Shown in pieces: positions 35,994 to 44,386 of a stretch of DNA of 64,000 nt (position 1 is its first letter; every line of letters begins with the position of its first letter). The stretch is taken from positions 1 through 64,000 of the forward strand of contig DBBX01000020.1 in the NCBI GenBank assembly GCA_002292815.1, written 5' to 3'. Origin of the DNA: Thiotrichaceae bacterium UBA973. Its GTDB lineage: Bacteria > Pseudomonadota > Gammaproteobacteria > Eutrophobiales > Eutrophobiaceae. Made by a program: the position numbers and the translations under genes. A model generated the notes under the pieces. That model was not told where the DNA came from. It did not search any database and saw only the letters and a list, made by a program, of their open reading frames with translations.

Positions 35994-36659
35994 TTAAGTT
36001 GTATCAATGCCACCAAGCATGGGTACAAAACTTACCGAATCAATAATTTCTTCCTCAAACCCATCTTCTTTACGGGTAATCAATAATAATTTCTGATCAC
36101 CTGACTTACCAACTGGAATAATTAATCGTCCCTCTATAGCCAATTGCTCCAATAGTGCTTCAGGAACACCAATAGGTGCTGCTGCGACAATAATGCCATC
36201 AAAAGGGGCATGTGTTGGCCAACCAATATTACCATCAGCATGTTTGCTACGAATATTAGTACAACCTAATTTTTGAAAACGTTCACGCGCTCGTATTAAT
36301 AGGCCATTGATACGTTCAACGGTGTAAATGCGTTTGGTAAATTGCGCCATAATGACTGTTTGATATCCGCAACCGGTACCCACTTCCAACACATTTTCCA
36401 GCGATCTATCTTTTATCAACGCTTCCGTCATTTTTGCAACAATATAGGGTTGTGAAATTGTTTGGCTAAACCCGATAGGAAGTGCAGTATTTTCATACGC
36501 GCGAGTAGCCAAGGCTTCATCAACAAAAAGATGCCGTGGTGTATTACGGATAGCATCAAGCACAACATCTGAATGAATCCCCATTTCTACCAAAGTATCT
36601 GCAAGTCGGTCACGTGTGCGCTGTGACGTCATACCAATACCACTATGTTCTGCCATCAT
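35994..36659 (-). CDS. pcm: Protein-L-isoaspartate O-methyltransferase
   Basis: The 221-residue repair enzyme methylates isoaspartyl residues of aged proteins using S-adenosylmethionine. LPIGFSQTISQPYIVAKM holds the active-site Ser, and VLEVGTGCGYQTVIMAQ is motif I for SAM binding. It sits between surE (one-base TGATG overlap) and nlpD-rpoS. Compare the paralogue at 62422-63075, which lacks the active-site Ser. Confidence 0.96.
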   Translation of the reverse strand: MMAEHSGIGMTSQRTRDRLADTLVEMGIHSDVVLDAIRNTPRHLFVDEALATRAYENTALPIGFSQTISQPYIVAKMTEALIKDRSLENVLEVGTGCGYQTVIMAQFTKRIYTVERINGLLIRARERFQKLGCTNIRSKHADGNIGWPTHAPFDGIIVAAAPIGVPEALLEQLAIEGRLIIPVGKSGDQKLLLITRKEDGFEEEIIDSVSFVPMLGGIDTT

Positions 36660-37405
36660 CAGTGCAGACCTTCTATCCAGCTAGATAGCGATTGCAAAGA
36701 CTGATGTCGTGTCAAATCAATCTGTAAGGGTGTAATGGAAACTTTACCAGTACGAATAGCATGAAAATCCGTACCTTCACCAGCATCTTGTTCAGAACCA
36801 ACTGGCCCAACCCAATAAACTTTTCTACCTCGGGGGTCTAATGTTTCCAGAACCGGTTCAGATTTATGTCGGTTACCCAATCGCGTTACCGCCATACCTT
36901 TTATTTGGTCAAAATCGATATCAGGAATATTCACATTTAACAATACATCATCAAAGGGTCTCTGAATGAGTGATTCAATGATTTTTCTGGCGATTGTGAC
37001 TGCTGGTTTATAATCAGACTGTCTTTCTCCAGCAAGAGAAAATGCGATTGCCGGGCAACCCAAAAAACGTCCTTCCATTGCTGCCGCTACAGTCCCGGAA
37101 TAAAGCACATCATCACCCAGGTTTGCGCCAGTATTGATACCACTGATCACCATGTCAGGTTCTTCATCTAACAGTCCAGTAATAGCTAGATGGACACAGT
37201 CAGTTGGTGTGCCGTTGACATAATGGAAACCACGACTATCTTGTTTAACATGCAGTGGCGCGTCTAATGTCAGTGAATTACTCGCGCCGCTACGGTCTCT
37301 ATCAGGCGCAACAACGGTTACCTTGCCTAACTCAGCCAACATCTCTGCCAAGGCAGCTAATGCAGGTGACTGGTAACCATCATCATTACTTAATAAAAAA
37401 TGCAT
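36659..37405 (-). CDS. surE: 5'/3'-nucleotidase SurE
   Basis: The 248-residue stationary-phase survival phosphatase acts on nucleoside monophosphates and short polyphosphate. MHFLLSNDDGYQSPAL has the metal-binding DD pair. APDRDRSGASNSLTLDAPL, GTPTDCVHLAITGLLDEEPDMVISGINTGANLGDDVLYSGTVAAAMEG and LLNVNIPD are the remaining SurE motifs. It heads surE-pcm-nlpD-rpoS and overlaps pcm by one base. Confidence 0.96.
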   Translation of the reverse strand: MHFLLSNDDGYQSPALAALAEMLAELGKVTVVAPDRDRSGASNSLTLDAPLHVKQDSRGFHYVNGTPTDCVHLAITGLLDEEPDMVISGINTGANLGDDVLYSGTVAAAMEGRFLGCPAIAFSLAGERQSDYKPAVTIARKIIESLIQRPFDDVLLNVNIPDIDFDQIKGMAVTRLGNRHKSEPVLETLDPRGRKVYWVGPVGSEQDAGEGTDFHAIRTGKVSITPLQIDLTRHQSLQSLSSWIEGLH

Positions 37406-37521
37406 CGTTATTTATAGTGGCTATTGCTACGAAAGTTAAAATTGATTTGGACAATAACGCTCCCGGTGTTTTGAGAACAGACAAAAATGATTCTGAAACA
37501 TCACACATCATAAGGGTGCTT

Positions 37522-38424
37522 TTAGCTTAGTAAAAATTCTAATAAGGCCTTCTGTGAGTGCAAACGATTGCCCGCTTCATCCCAAACAACGCTTTGCGGC
37601 CCTTCCAGAACCTCGGCAGAGACTTCTTCGCCTCGATGCGCCGGCAAACAATGCATAAACAAGGCATCGCCATTAGCACATTCCATTAAATCGGTATTAA
37701 CCTGATAAGGCGCGAATTGTTCTATTCTTTGATTCTGTTCTTCTTCTTGTCCCATGCTGGCCCAAACATCTGTTACCACTAGATCCGCATTCTTGACAGC
37801 GGTCATCGGATCACGTTCTATCGAAACAAATTCTTTTGTGGATTCTAATATACCGGCATCAGGAGCATAGTCTTCAGGACAAGACACGATTAGTTGAAAA
37901 TTAAAAATTTTGGCCGCATTCATATAGGAATGGCACATATTATTGCCATCACCCAGCCAGACTACTTTTTTATCTTCAATCGAACCGCGTTTTTCATAAT
38001 AAGTTAGTAAGTCTGCTAACAATTGACAGGGATGATAACTATCGGATAATCCATTGATGACCGGCACATCCGAATAGGAGGCAAAAGTTTCAAGTCGTTC
38101 ATGCTCAAATGTTCTTAACATGATGCAATCAACCATCCTTGATAAAACACGCGCAGTATCTTCTATTGGTTCACCACGTCCGATTTGAGAGCCGGTTGGT
38201 GAAAGATAGATGGCATGACCACCTAATTGCGCCATACCCGCTTCAAATGAGACACGTGTACGTGTAGATGACTTTTCAAAGATCATCCCTAATACGCGAT
38301 TATTCAGTGTCGTATCGTAATTCTTTTCTTCTACCTGCTTTTTTAAGACAGACGCACGATTGATGATCGACAATAACTCATCGCGACTTAAACTATTTAG
38401 TGTCAAAAAATGTCTAGGGTTCAT
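37522..38424 (-). CDS. argF: Ornithine carbamoyltransferase
   Basis: The 300-residue enzyme makes citrulline from ornithine and carbamoyl phosphate. FEKSSTRTRVSFEAGMAQLGG is the STRTR carbamoyl-phosphate site, MVDCIMLRTFEHERLETFASYSDVPVINGLSDSYHPCQLLADL is typical, and LFMHCLPAHRGEEVSAEVLEG carries the HCLP ornithine-site motif. It lies 10 bases after argD, so the two arginine-synthesis genes form an operon. Confidence 0.96.
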   Translation of the reverse strand: MNPRHFLTLNSLSRDELLSIINRASVLKKQVEEKNYDTTLNNRVLGMIFEKSSTRTRVSFEAGMAQLGGHAIYLSPTGSQIGRGEPIEDTARVLSRMVDCIMLRTFEHERLETFASYSDVPVINGLSDSYHPCQLLADLLTYYEKRGSIEDKKVVWLGDGNNMCHSYMNAAKIFNFQLIVSCPEDYAPDAGILESTKEFVSIERDPMTAVKNADLVVTDVWASMGQEEEQNQRIEQFAPYQVNTDLMECANGDALFMHCLPAHRGEEVSAEVLEGPQSVVWDEAGNRLHSQKALLEFLLS

Positions 38425-38434
38425 AATTTCACCT

Positions 38435-39607
38435 TCAAGCTAGATAGGCTTTGAGTAATTTACTCAATTTAGTAACAATTTGATCTGCTTCTGAATCACT
38501 CATCACTAATACAGGTAATAAACGAATAACATTACCCGCAGTTACATTGATCAATAATTTTTCTTTTAATGCTAAAGCGACTAAGTCAGGCGCATCCTCA
38601 TCTAATTCAATAGCCAACATTAATCCAGCACCGCGAATCTCTTTTATACCTGGAACAGCTTTTAACGCCTGTTTCAAGCCGTCTAACAATCGATTCCCAA
38701 GCACTTCCGCACGTTGTGCAAGATTGTCGGCTTCCAAAACTTCAATCACCGCTAACGCCGCTCTGGAGGCTAATGGGTTTCCACCAAAGGTGGAGCCATG
38801 GTTGCCAGGTTGAAATAAGTTTGCCGCCTCGCCTCTTGCAAGACAGGCACCGATAGGGACACCATTACCCAAGGCCTTAGCCAAGGTCATAACGTCTGGC
38901 ATTACATCTTCATATTGAAAGGCGAACCATTTTCCGGTTCGACACATCCCGGTTTGAATCTCATCAACCATCATTAAACAATCGTGTTCATCGCAAAATG
39001 TTCTGACCGCTTTCAAATAACCTGCATCAGGGATTACGACACCACCCTCACCCAATATAGGTTCAACCATGACTGCGACGATATTTAAATCCTCATTTGC
39101 AAGTGCTTTCAGTGCATCAATATCGTTATAGGGAATATGTCTAAAGCCTTCGACCAAAGGATCAAAACCTTGATGCACTTTAGGATTGCCCGTTGCACTT
39201 AAAGTCGCCATGGTTCGGCCGTGAAAACTTTTTTCCATCACGACAATGACAGGCTTATCGATCTTTTTATTACTCGCGTACAAACGTGCTAATTTTATCG
39301 CCGCCTCATTGGCTTCAGCACCAGAGTTGCCAAAAAACACCTTCTCCATGCCAGAATGCTGAACCAGTTTTTCAGCCAGCTTTTCTTGTAAAGGAATACG
39401 ATAAAGATTAGAAGTATGAATTAATTTCGCCGCTTGATCGGCAATCGCCTCTTGCACGGCAGGATGCGCATGACCTAAACCACAAACAGCAATACCGCTG
39501 AGCGCATCCAGATAGCGCTCTCCTTGAACATCTGTGAGCCAAGTACCTGAGCCTGTTATAAACTCAATCGACAACGGTTGATAATTTGACATTAAAGCAC
39601 TGCTCAT
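38435..39607 (-). CDS. argD: Acetylornithine aminotransferase
   Basis: The pyridoxal-phosphate class III aminotransferase makes N-acetylornithine for arginine synthesis and may also act in lysine synthesis. The start is taken at the ATG at 39607 (390 residues); an ATG five codons on (MSNYQPL) is also possible, while the TTG upstream is unlikely. Motifs: YLDALSGIAVCGLGHAHP, FFGNSGAEANEAAIKLAR (PLP phosphate), MMVDEIQTGMCRTG, VMTLAKALGNGVPIGACLA with the Schiff-base Lys, and NHGSTFGGNPLASRAAL. argF follows. Confidence 0.95.
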   Translation of the reverse strand: MSSALMSNYQPLSIEFITGSGTWLTDVQGERYLDALSGIAVCGLGHAHPAVQEAIADQAAKLIHTSNLYRIPLQEKLAEKLVQHSGMEKVFFGNSGAEANEAAIKLARLYASNKKIDKPVIVVMEKSFHGRTMATLSATGNPKVHQGFDPLVEGFRHIPYNDIDALKALANEDLNIVAVMVEPILGEGGVVIPDAGYLKAVRTFCDEHDCLMMVDEIQTGMCRTGKWFAFQYEDVMPDVMTLAKALGNGVPIGACLARGEAANLFQPGNHGSTFGGNPLASRAALAVIEVLEADNLAQRAEVLGNRLLDGLKQALKAVPGIKEIRGAGLMLAIELDEDAPDLVALALKEKLLINVTAGNVIRLLPVLVMSDSEADQIVTKLSKLLKAYLA

Positions 39608-39742
39608 TGAAATACATTCCAAACAATTCGATATTTATCCGTCTCTAAAAATCGCCACTCGAAAACTGGTTTTATACGTTTTTTACTGCCTAGATCACTA
39701 GAGGCATCCTGTAGCTGGGGTATAAATTACATCCCTATAAAT

Positions 39743-39767
39743 AACAAGCCCGGCCATGAGCCGGGCT
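39743..39767 (-). terminator. Hairpin after the PuuD-like gene
   Basis: An 8-bp GC-rich stem (agcccggc / gccgggct) with a 5-base loop lies about 27 bases past the stop of the minus-strand PuuD-like gene, followed by tgttattt on the minus strand. It fits an intrinsic terminator that separates this gene from argD-argF downstream. Confidence 0.7.
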
Positions 39768-39793
39768 CAAACACAAAAAATGGTTACTAAATC

Positions 39794-40381
39794 TTATAAA
39801 GGCAAACCATGACCATAACCCACCATGCACATCAACATAGGGATAGAAAGAAAGGTATTGGTTCGTGATGCCATTAGCGCGACAACTTTACCTTTAGCAA
39901 TCTCATCGGCACTAGCTTCAACCATACCCAGGATCTTCTTCTGGTTCGGCCAGATCAATACCCAAACATTGAAGAGCATGATTGTGCCCATCCAGGCACC
40001 TAAACCAATAACCAAACCACCCTCTTGTAACAAGAAAGCATTCTTAAGACCAACACCCAATGATTCCAGTGCTGAGGCCCCAGTTAACCAGGTACCTAAT
40101 GCGCCCCAACGAAACCACCACAACGCACGAGGTGCGACATATTTATTGATTGCAGCAGGGCCAGGACCGCCCTCATCAGCTAAAGCCACACCAACCGCCG
40201 GGACTTGTACGAAATTGAAGTAATAAAGCAGACCAATCCAGATAACGCCAAAAAAGACATGTAACCAGACCGTTAAAGACAATAGGTTGAACTCTGGCTT
40301 GCCGCCAACCAAAAACATAACAACTATAGCTGTTACAAAACCAAGCGCTAACGTGCCATGCACTGATTTGAGTGGATTCAT
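39794..40381 (-). CDS. PuuD-like membrane protein (urate-hydroxylase membrane domain)
   Basis: The 195-residue membrane protein has about five hydrophobic segments. LLSLTVWLHVFFGVIWIGLLYYFNFVQVP and FRWGALGTWLTGA resemble the membrane domain of PuuD-type urate hydroxylases, and GAWMGTIMLFNVWVLIWPNQKKILG is another shared block. The cytochrome c domain that completes the classical enzyme is missing, and no purine-catabolism gene is near. I see this as a membrane-domain-only relative with possible haem ligands (His in WLHVFF); urate oxidation is not supported by context. The gene follows a separate promoter region and ends before argD. Confidence 0.75.
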   Translation of the reverse strand: MNPLKSVHGTLALGFVTAIVVMFLVGGKPEFNLLSLTVWLHVFFGVIWIGLLYYFNFVQVPAVGVALADEGGPGPAAINKYVAPRALWWFRWGALGTWLTGASALESLGVGLKNAFLLQEGGLVIGLGAWMGTIMLFNVWVLIWPNQKKILGMVEASADEIAKGKVVALMASRTNTFLSIPMLMCMVGYGHGLPL

Positions 40382-40713
40382 ACTAATTCTCCCGGGATAA
40401 AAATAAGTGTTTCTTAAAGAAACAGTAAAATGTTGGCTAGGATTATACTGATGTCAGTGTTCGCTTCCACCCCTTTCACATCAGAATAACGCTAAAGGAC
40501 AGGATTATGCGCTTTCAGCAGTAAAAATAAGGCATAAACGCGCATTTCCAGCTAAAACAAGTATTTACAGAAAAATACTATGACTTGAAATCGACAATAT
40601 CGCCCATATCTAGATTGACTAATACAAGCACCCCCAACAAATGGTGATTGCTTGTCTCTTTCGCGTATAATCCGCCACAAAGTAAAACAAGATACTAACC
40701 CGAGGTAAATGTA

Positions 40714-41031
40714 ATGGAACCAATGGAACAAATTAAAGCGAAACTAGCAGAAAACCCTGTCGTACTTTTCATGAAAGGCTCACCCGACTTCCCACAGTGC
40801 GGCTTTTCAATGAAAACCGTTCAAGCACTGAAAGAATGTGATGTTGAATTCGGTTTTGTCGACGTACTGGCACAACCAGAGATGCGTCAAAACCTGCCAC
40901 AATATTCAAACTGGCCAACATTTCCACAAGTCTTCATCAACGGCGAACTCGTCGGCGGCTGCGATATCGTTATGGATCTACATGAAAAAGGCGAATTGCA
41001 AAAGATGACAAAAGAGGCAGTAGGTAGTTAA
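40714..41031 (+). CDS. grxD: Monothiol glutaredoxin Grx4
   Basis: The 105-residue protein is a CGFS monothiol glutaredoxin that carries and delivers 2Fe-2S clusters. VVLFMKGSPDFPQCGFSMKTVQAL has the CGFS motif, and WPTFPQVFINGELVGGCDIVMDLHEKGEL has the cis-proline and glutathione-binding residues. An upstream gagg sequence at a suitable distance supports the ATG. A hairpin at 41046 separates it from the convergent membrane gene. Confidence 0.96.
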   Translation: MEPMEQIKAKLAENPVVLFMKGSPDFPQCGFSMKTVQALKECDVEFGFVDVLAQPEMRQNLPQYSNWPTFPQVFINGELVGGCDIVMDLHEKGELQKMTKEAVGS

Positions 41032-41045
41032 TAGCATTTTAGATT

Positions 41046-41073
41046 GAGAGTAGTAATTTAATTTACTACTCTC
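41046..41073. terminator. Hairpin between the convergent grxD and DUF4405-like genes
   Basis: An 11-bp perfect stem (gagagtagtaa / ttactactctc) with a 6-base loop lies 15 bases after the grxD stop and 44 bases past the stop of the facing gene at 41117-41701. No adjacent U run follows on either strand, but the position between two converging genes suits a shared terminator. Confidence 0.55.
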
Positions 41074-41116
41074 AAGTTGTACCTTAATCTTTTTTTAAAT
41101 ATTTACTGTTAAAAAA

Positions 41117-41701
41117 CTATCTCAATTTATACCCATTAATAATAACTCTTACCTCTTTCACTTCAATTCCCTGTTTCTTTTTTAACGAGCCTAGTCTCTC
41201 ATTTACTGATGTCGTCTCCGGCAATCCCAATGATTCGATAATATAACTAGCCGGAACACTTGTAGCCTCTTCGACTTCTTTTAATGTCATTGAACCATTT
41301 ATAGTCGTGGCCTCTGACTTATGACGTGAAAACGATGCTGATTCTTTGCTTTGTATTTCTATCGGGCTGAGTAGTGGTGCAATGGCTAGTGCAATTACAG
41401 TGATAAGTCCAACTATCCCTAGTCCGACTCGTAAGCCTGAAGCTTCATGATGCTGACCACTAACGACGTTCGCAATCCAGCGCCAGTGCAAAACTAAATG
41501 AAGTGCCAGTATTGAAAAAAAGATAACTGAAATCCAGAAATGAAGCCCACCCCATTCGTGTCTATCAAGTCCCCAGATTGTTGAATAACTTCCACTGCCG
41601 GGAGGTAGAACATATCTCATTAGCACACCGGTGCTCGTCAATAAGACAAATCCAATAAATGCGACTGTGTCGATAATAAAGTTAAGATTGGTACGTTTCA
41701 T
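41117..41701 (-). CDS. Membrane protein with a DUF4405-like haem/membrane domain
   Basis: The 194-residue protein has three or four hydrophobic segments. WGLDRHEWGGLHFWISVIFFSILALHLVLHWRWI contains four histidines spaced like the axial haem ligands of cytochrome b561/NapC-like and DUF4405 proteins. The C-terminal half (from about 130) is soluble, with a MTLKEVEEATSVPASYIIESLGLPE segment that resembles small domains found at the end of DUF4405 proteins. I infer a membrane electron-transfer or redox role. It is the last gene of a minus-strand trio with a DUF2238 protein and an alternative oxidase. Confidence 0.7.
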   Translation of the reverse strand: MKRTNLNFIIDTVAFIGFVLLTSTGVLMRYVLPPGSGSYSTIWGLDRHEWGGLHFWISVIFFSILALHLVLHWRWIANVVSGQHHEASGLRVGLGIVGLITVIALAIAPLLSPIEIQSKESASFSRHKSEATTINGSMTLKEVEEATSVPASYIIESLGLPETTSVNERLGSLKKKQGIEVKEVRVIINGYKLR

Positions 41702-41752
41702 GTTTTGAAGATTAGCATATGGACTGACTGGCCATGCGAAATATGAATGGGT

Positions 41753-42487
41753 TTATTTCTTATCCTGCTCATCCAATAACCTTGCAATTTCATCTTCCCC
41801 CATGGGTTTCTTTCTTTTAATACGTAAACTCGCTCGCCATTCTTTACTAAAATCTTTTTGCAATCGCATATTAATAGCAATAACAATCAGCATCGCGATA
41901 AACGCTCCCAGACTAGCTAATGCCATGTCTTTTTGTGCGTCCCAAACATCTCCTTGTGTGCCAAGATAAGCAACGCCCAGATCACCGCCAAACACTTCAG
42001 CTGCGGCCCATTCGAACAGTTCGAATGTCATTGAGGCGGCGATGGTGAATAGCAAAGGCAAGAAATAACCCCAAAAGCCTTTGCCGTATGCAATACGACA
42101 ATAGATTTCTCTAAAGGGATAGGCCATTAATAAGCCATAAAGAAAATGAACCAGGCGATCGAAATGATTTCTATCCCATCCCATCATCTCGTTAAGACTA
42201 AAATTAAAATGTGTCATTAAAAAAGAATCATATGGCACTCTGGCATAGGTGTAGTGCGCCCCAATTTCATGTAGACACATGAATATAAAAATCAGGCTGT
42301 AGGATATTCTTGAGAATGTAAAACTTTTATAGCTTGCCGCCATGATGATAACGAATGCCAGTACCAAGACATTTTCCAATGCCCAGTCAGATCGATCATA
42401 AGGAGATATTGCGAGTATTAAAAACACAAGAAGAAAAACAAAAGAGAGTATTAAAAAATATCGTTTATGCGTCATGGCTAGACCCAT
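41753..42487 (-). CDS. DUF2238 (YjdF-like) integral membrane protein
   Basis: The 244-residue protein has six or seven hydrophobic segments and matches the DUF2238/YjdF family: EIGAHYTYARVPYDSFL, LNEMMGWDRNHFDRLVHFLYGLLMAYPFREI, FELFEWAAAEVFGGDLGVAYLGTQGDVWDAQKDMALASLGAF. The family's role is not established; the many conserved His, Asp and Glu residues in membrane loops would suit metal binding. The ATG at 42487 has agga 8 bases upstream, so I prefer it to the ATG four codons later. It lies between the alternative oxidase and the DUF4405-like gene. Confidence 0.85.
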   Translation of the reverse strand: MGLAMTHKRYFLILSFVFLLVFLILAISPYDRSDWALENVLVLAFVIIMAASYKSFTFSRISYSLIFIFMCLHEIGAHYTYARVPYDSFLMTHFNFSLNEMMGWDRNHFDRLVHFLYGLLMAYPFREIYCRIAYGKGFWGYFLPLLFTIAASMTFELFEWAAAEVFGGDLGVAYLGTQGDVWDAQKDMALASLGAFIAMLIVIAINMRLQKDFSKEWRASLRIKRKKPMGEDEIARLLDEQDKK

Positions 42488-42542
42488 TCTAACAGTCCTT
42501 TAAAACGATCTTTTATACAAAAACCAATTTAAAGAATATTGT

Positions 42543-43157
42543 TCAGGCGAGTTCATCTGCAAATTGATGATTAACATCTCGGTGATGTCCTTCATCTGCG
42601 CGAACGGCTATTACAACATCACGTAAACGAGCGTTAGCAGGTAAATCCCAATATTCAATAGCAAGCTCAGGAGCGGGAACATTCTCATGTGTCCCATCAT
42701 CAATACCCGCCAAATATTCGGTGTAACTGTATACGGCTTCCTCTTCAAAATAACCAACAATACGATGTGCCGTTTTTGCTGAACAAATATAAATAAGAAA
42801 GAATAAATTATAAAAGATCCCTTGCGCAAGAAAAATAAGAAAACGCTCAAACATTGAAGGCTGGGCAATTTGAATGAACGTCATTAAGTGCATGCGTTCG
42901 TTCTCCGCTTCTTCGAGCAGCACACGAATCCATCCATGGTCACTTTCCATGCGTCGTAATGCACGCAGATGTCTTAAAGACCCGGCAACCATGCCAGGCA
43001 CAGCCGCCACCGTTTCTAAAACAACAGCACGATGACCGTATCGTTTCGCAAAAAAAGTATCTGCAAAAAACCGAAGGAACTTAGTGAAGGCAAACGCAAC
43101 TCGATCTGAAATACATTTCGCATTATGGTGGCTCTCAATTAATACTGCATCATCCAT
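42543..43157 (-). CDS. Alternative oxidase (di-iron ubiquinol oxidase)
   Basis: The 204-residue protein belongs to the alternative oxidase family, monotopic membrane di-iron enzymes that oxidise ubiquinol and reduce oxygen to water without pumping protons. All iron ligands are present: Glu in VLETVAAVPGM, ExxH in EEAENERMHLM, Glu in YFEEEAVYSYTEYL, and ExxH in VRADEGHHRDVNHQF. Two hydrophobic stretches match the membrane-binding helices. Bacterial members are patchy, giving cyanide- and sulfide-tolerant or NO-tolerant respiration. An aagga site precedes the start. It heads a cluster with DUF2238 and DUF4405-like membrane genes, 55 bases or less apart. Confidence 0.93.
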   Translation of the reverse strand: MDDAVLIESHHNAKCISDRVAFAFTKFLRFFADTFFAKRYGHRAVVLETVAAVPGMVAGSLRHLRALRRMESDHGWIRVLLEEAENERMHLMTFIQIAQPSMFERFLIFLAQGIFYNLFFLIYICSAKTAHRIVGYFEEEAVYSYTEYLAGIDDGTHENVPAPELAIEYWDLPANARLRDVVIAVRADEGHHRDVNHQFADELA

Positions 43158-43220
43158 TTTTTATTCCTTGAATTTATGTACTTGAATTATTAAGACAGAC
43201 TAATGTGAATAATATTTTTA

Positions 43221-43937
43221 CTACTCATAACCGCTATCAACCCACACACATTTGCCCCCGCTTTCTTCTTTGATTCTTTCTAGATATTTTTCATGCTCCG
43301 CGAGTTCTTCTGGTGTCGCTTCGATGACACGTAATGGTTTACGATTAACGTCGACAATTCTAGCTTTAGTTTGATCTGCAGCCTGCTGCTCTTGTGAAGA
43401 ATCAAAACTCAAGGTTTCTTGACCACCTGTCATTACCAGATACACATCTAACAGTATCCGTGCGTCGAGTAGTGCGCCATGTAAATCGCGTTCTGAATTA
43501 TCTATTTCATAACGCTTGCATAAAGCATCAAGATTATTCTTTTGTCCGGGATGTTTTTCACGCGCCATCATTAAAGTATCGACAACGGAACAGTAGTCTT
43601 CTGTCTTGCCCCATTTTCTGCCTAATTTTTTTAATTCAGCATTTAAAAATCCAACATCAAATGGTGCGTTGTGGATAACCAGTTCGCTATCTCGAATAAA
43701 GTCGATAAATTCCTGAGCTATATCAGCAAAGCGTGGTTTGTCTGCTAGAAAATCATTGCCGATGCCATGCACATTGAATGCGCCATCATCAATTTCTCTA
43801 TCGGGATTCAGATATTGATGAAAGTGCCGGTCGGTCTTACGTCGATTAACAATCTCAACACAACCTATCTCGATAATGCGGTGGCCTTGTTTTGGTTCCA
43901 GTCCCGTCGTTTCTGTATCAAGAACAATCTGCCTCAC
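43221..43937 (-). CDS. dnaQ: DNA polymerase III epsilon subunit (proofreading exonuclease)
   Basis: The 238-residue DnaQ removes mismatched bases during replication. Exo I is VLDTETTGLEPKQGHRIIEIG, exo II is ELVIHNAPFDVGFLNAEL, and exo III is RDLHGALLDARILLDVYLVM. Translation starts at a GTG that overlaps the rnhA stop by 4 bases (GTGA). The rnhA-dnaQ pair beside gloB and a yafS-like gene is conserved synteny with E. coli, though in E. coli dnaQ and rnhA are divergent. Confidence 0.95.
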   Translation of the reverse strand: MRQIVLDTETTGLEPKQGHRIIEIGCVEIVNRRKTDRHFHQYLNPDREIDDGAFNVHGIGNDFLADKPRFADIAQEFIDFIRDSELVIHNAPFDVGFLNAELKKLGRKWGKTEDYCSVVDTLMMAREKHPGQKNNLDALCKRYEIDNSERDLHGALLDARILLDVYLVMTGGQETLSFDSSQEQQAADQTKARIVDVNRKPLRVIEATPEELAEHEKYLERIKEESGGKCVWVDSGYE

Positions 43938-44386
43938 GACACATCTCTCTCGAACATCTCATCGATGGCACGGTTTGCTAGTTGATCAACGCGTTCATTT
44001 TCATCATGTCCACTATGGCCTTTGACCCATTCCCATTTTATTTGATGATGTGCGCAGGCTTGATCCAGTCGTAACCATAGATCTTTATTCTTTACTGGCT
44101 TCTTGGCGGCTGTTTTCCAGCCTCGGCTCTTCCAACCCTCGATCCATTCGGTAATGCCCTTCATGACATATTGTGAGTCAGTAGTCAGCACAACATCACA
44201 TTCCCCTTTTAATGCTTCGAGTCCCATAATTGCGGCCATTAATTCCATACGGTTGTTAGTAGTTTCTATCTCAGCACCATAGAGTTCTTTTTCAGTGTTG
44301 TTATATTTTAATAAGGTTCCCCATCCGCCCGGCCCCGGGTTGCCTCGGCATGCGCCATCGGAAAAGATGTGTGTTGTTTCAATCAT
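43934..44386 (-). CDS. rnhA: Ribonuclease HI
   Basis: The 150-residue enzyme cuts RNA in RNA-DNA hybrids. The four acidic residues are present: Asp in HIFSDGACRGNPGPGGWG, Glu in TTNNRMELMAAIMGLEAL, Asp in LTTDSQYVMKG, and the final Asp in ENERVDQLANRAI. The His loop (GHSGHDENE) is also present. It overlaps the methyltransferase stop by 4 bases (ATGA) and dnaQ by 4 bases, so the three are co-translated. Confidence 0.96.
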   Translation of the reverse strand: MIETTHIFSDGACRGNPGPGGWGTLLKYNNTEKELYGAEIETTNNRMELMAAIMGLEALKGECDVVLTTDSQYVMKGITEWIEGWKSRGWKTAAKKPVKNKDLWLRLDQACAHHQIKWEWVKGHSGHDENERVDQLANRAIDEMFERDVS

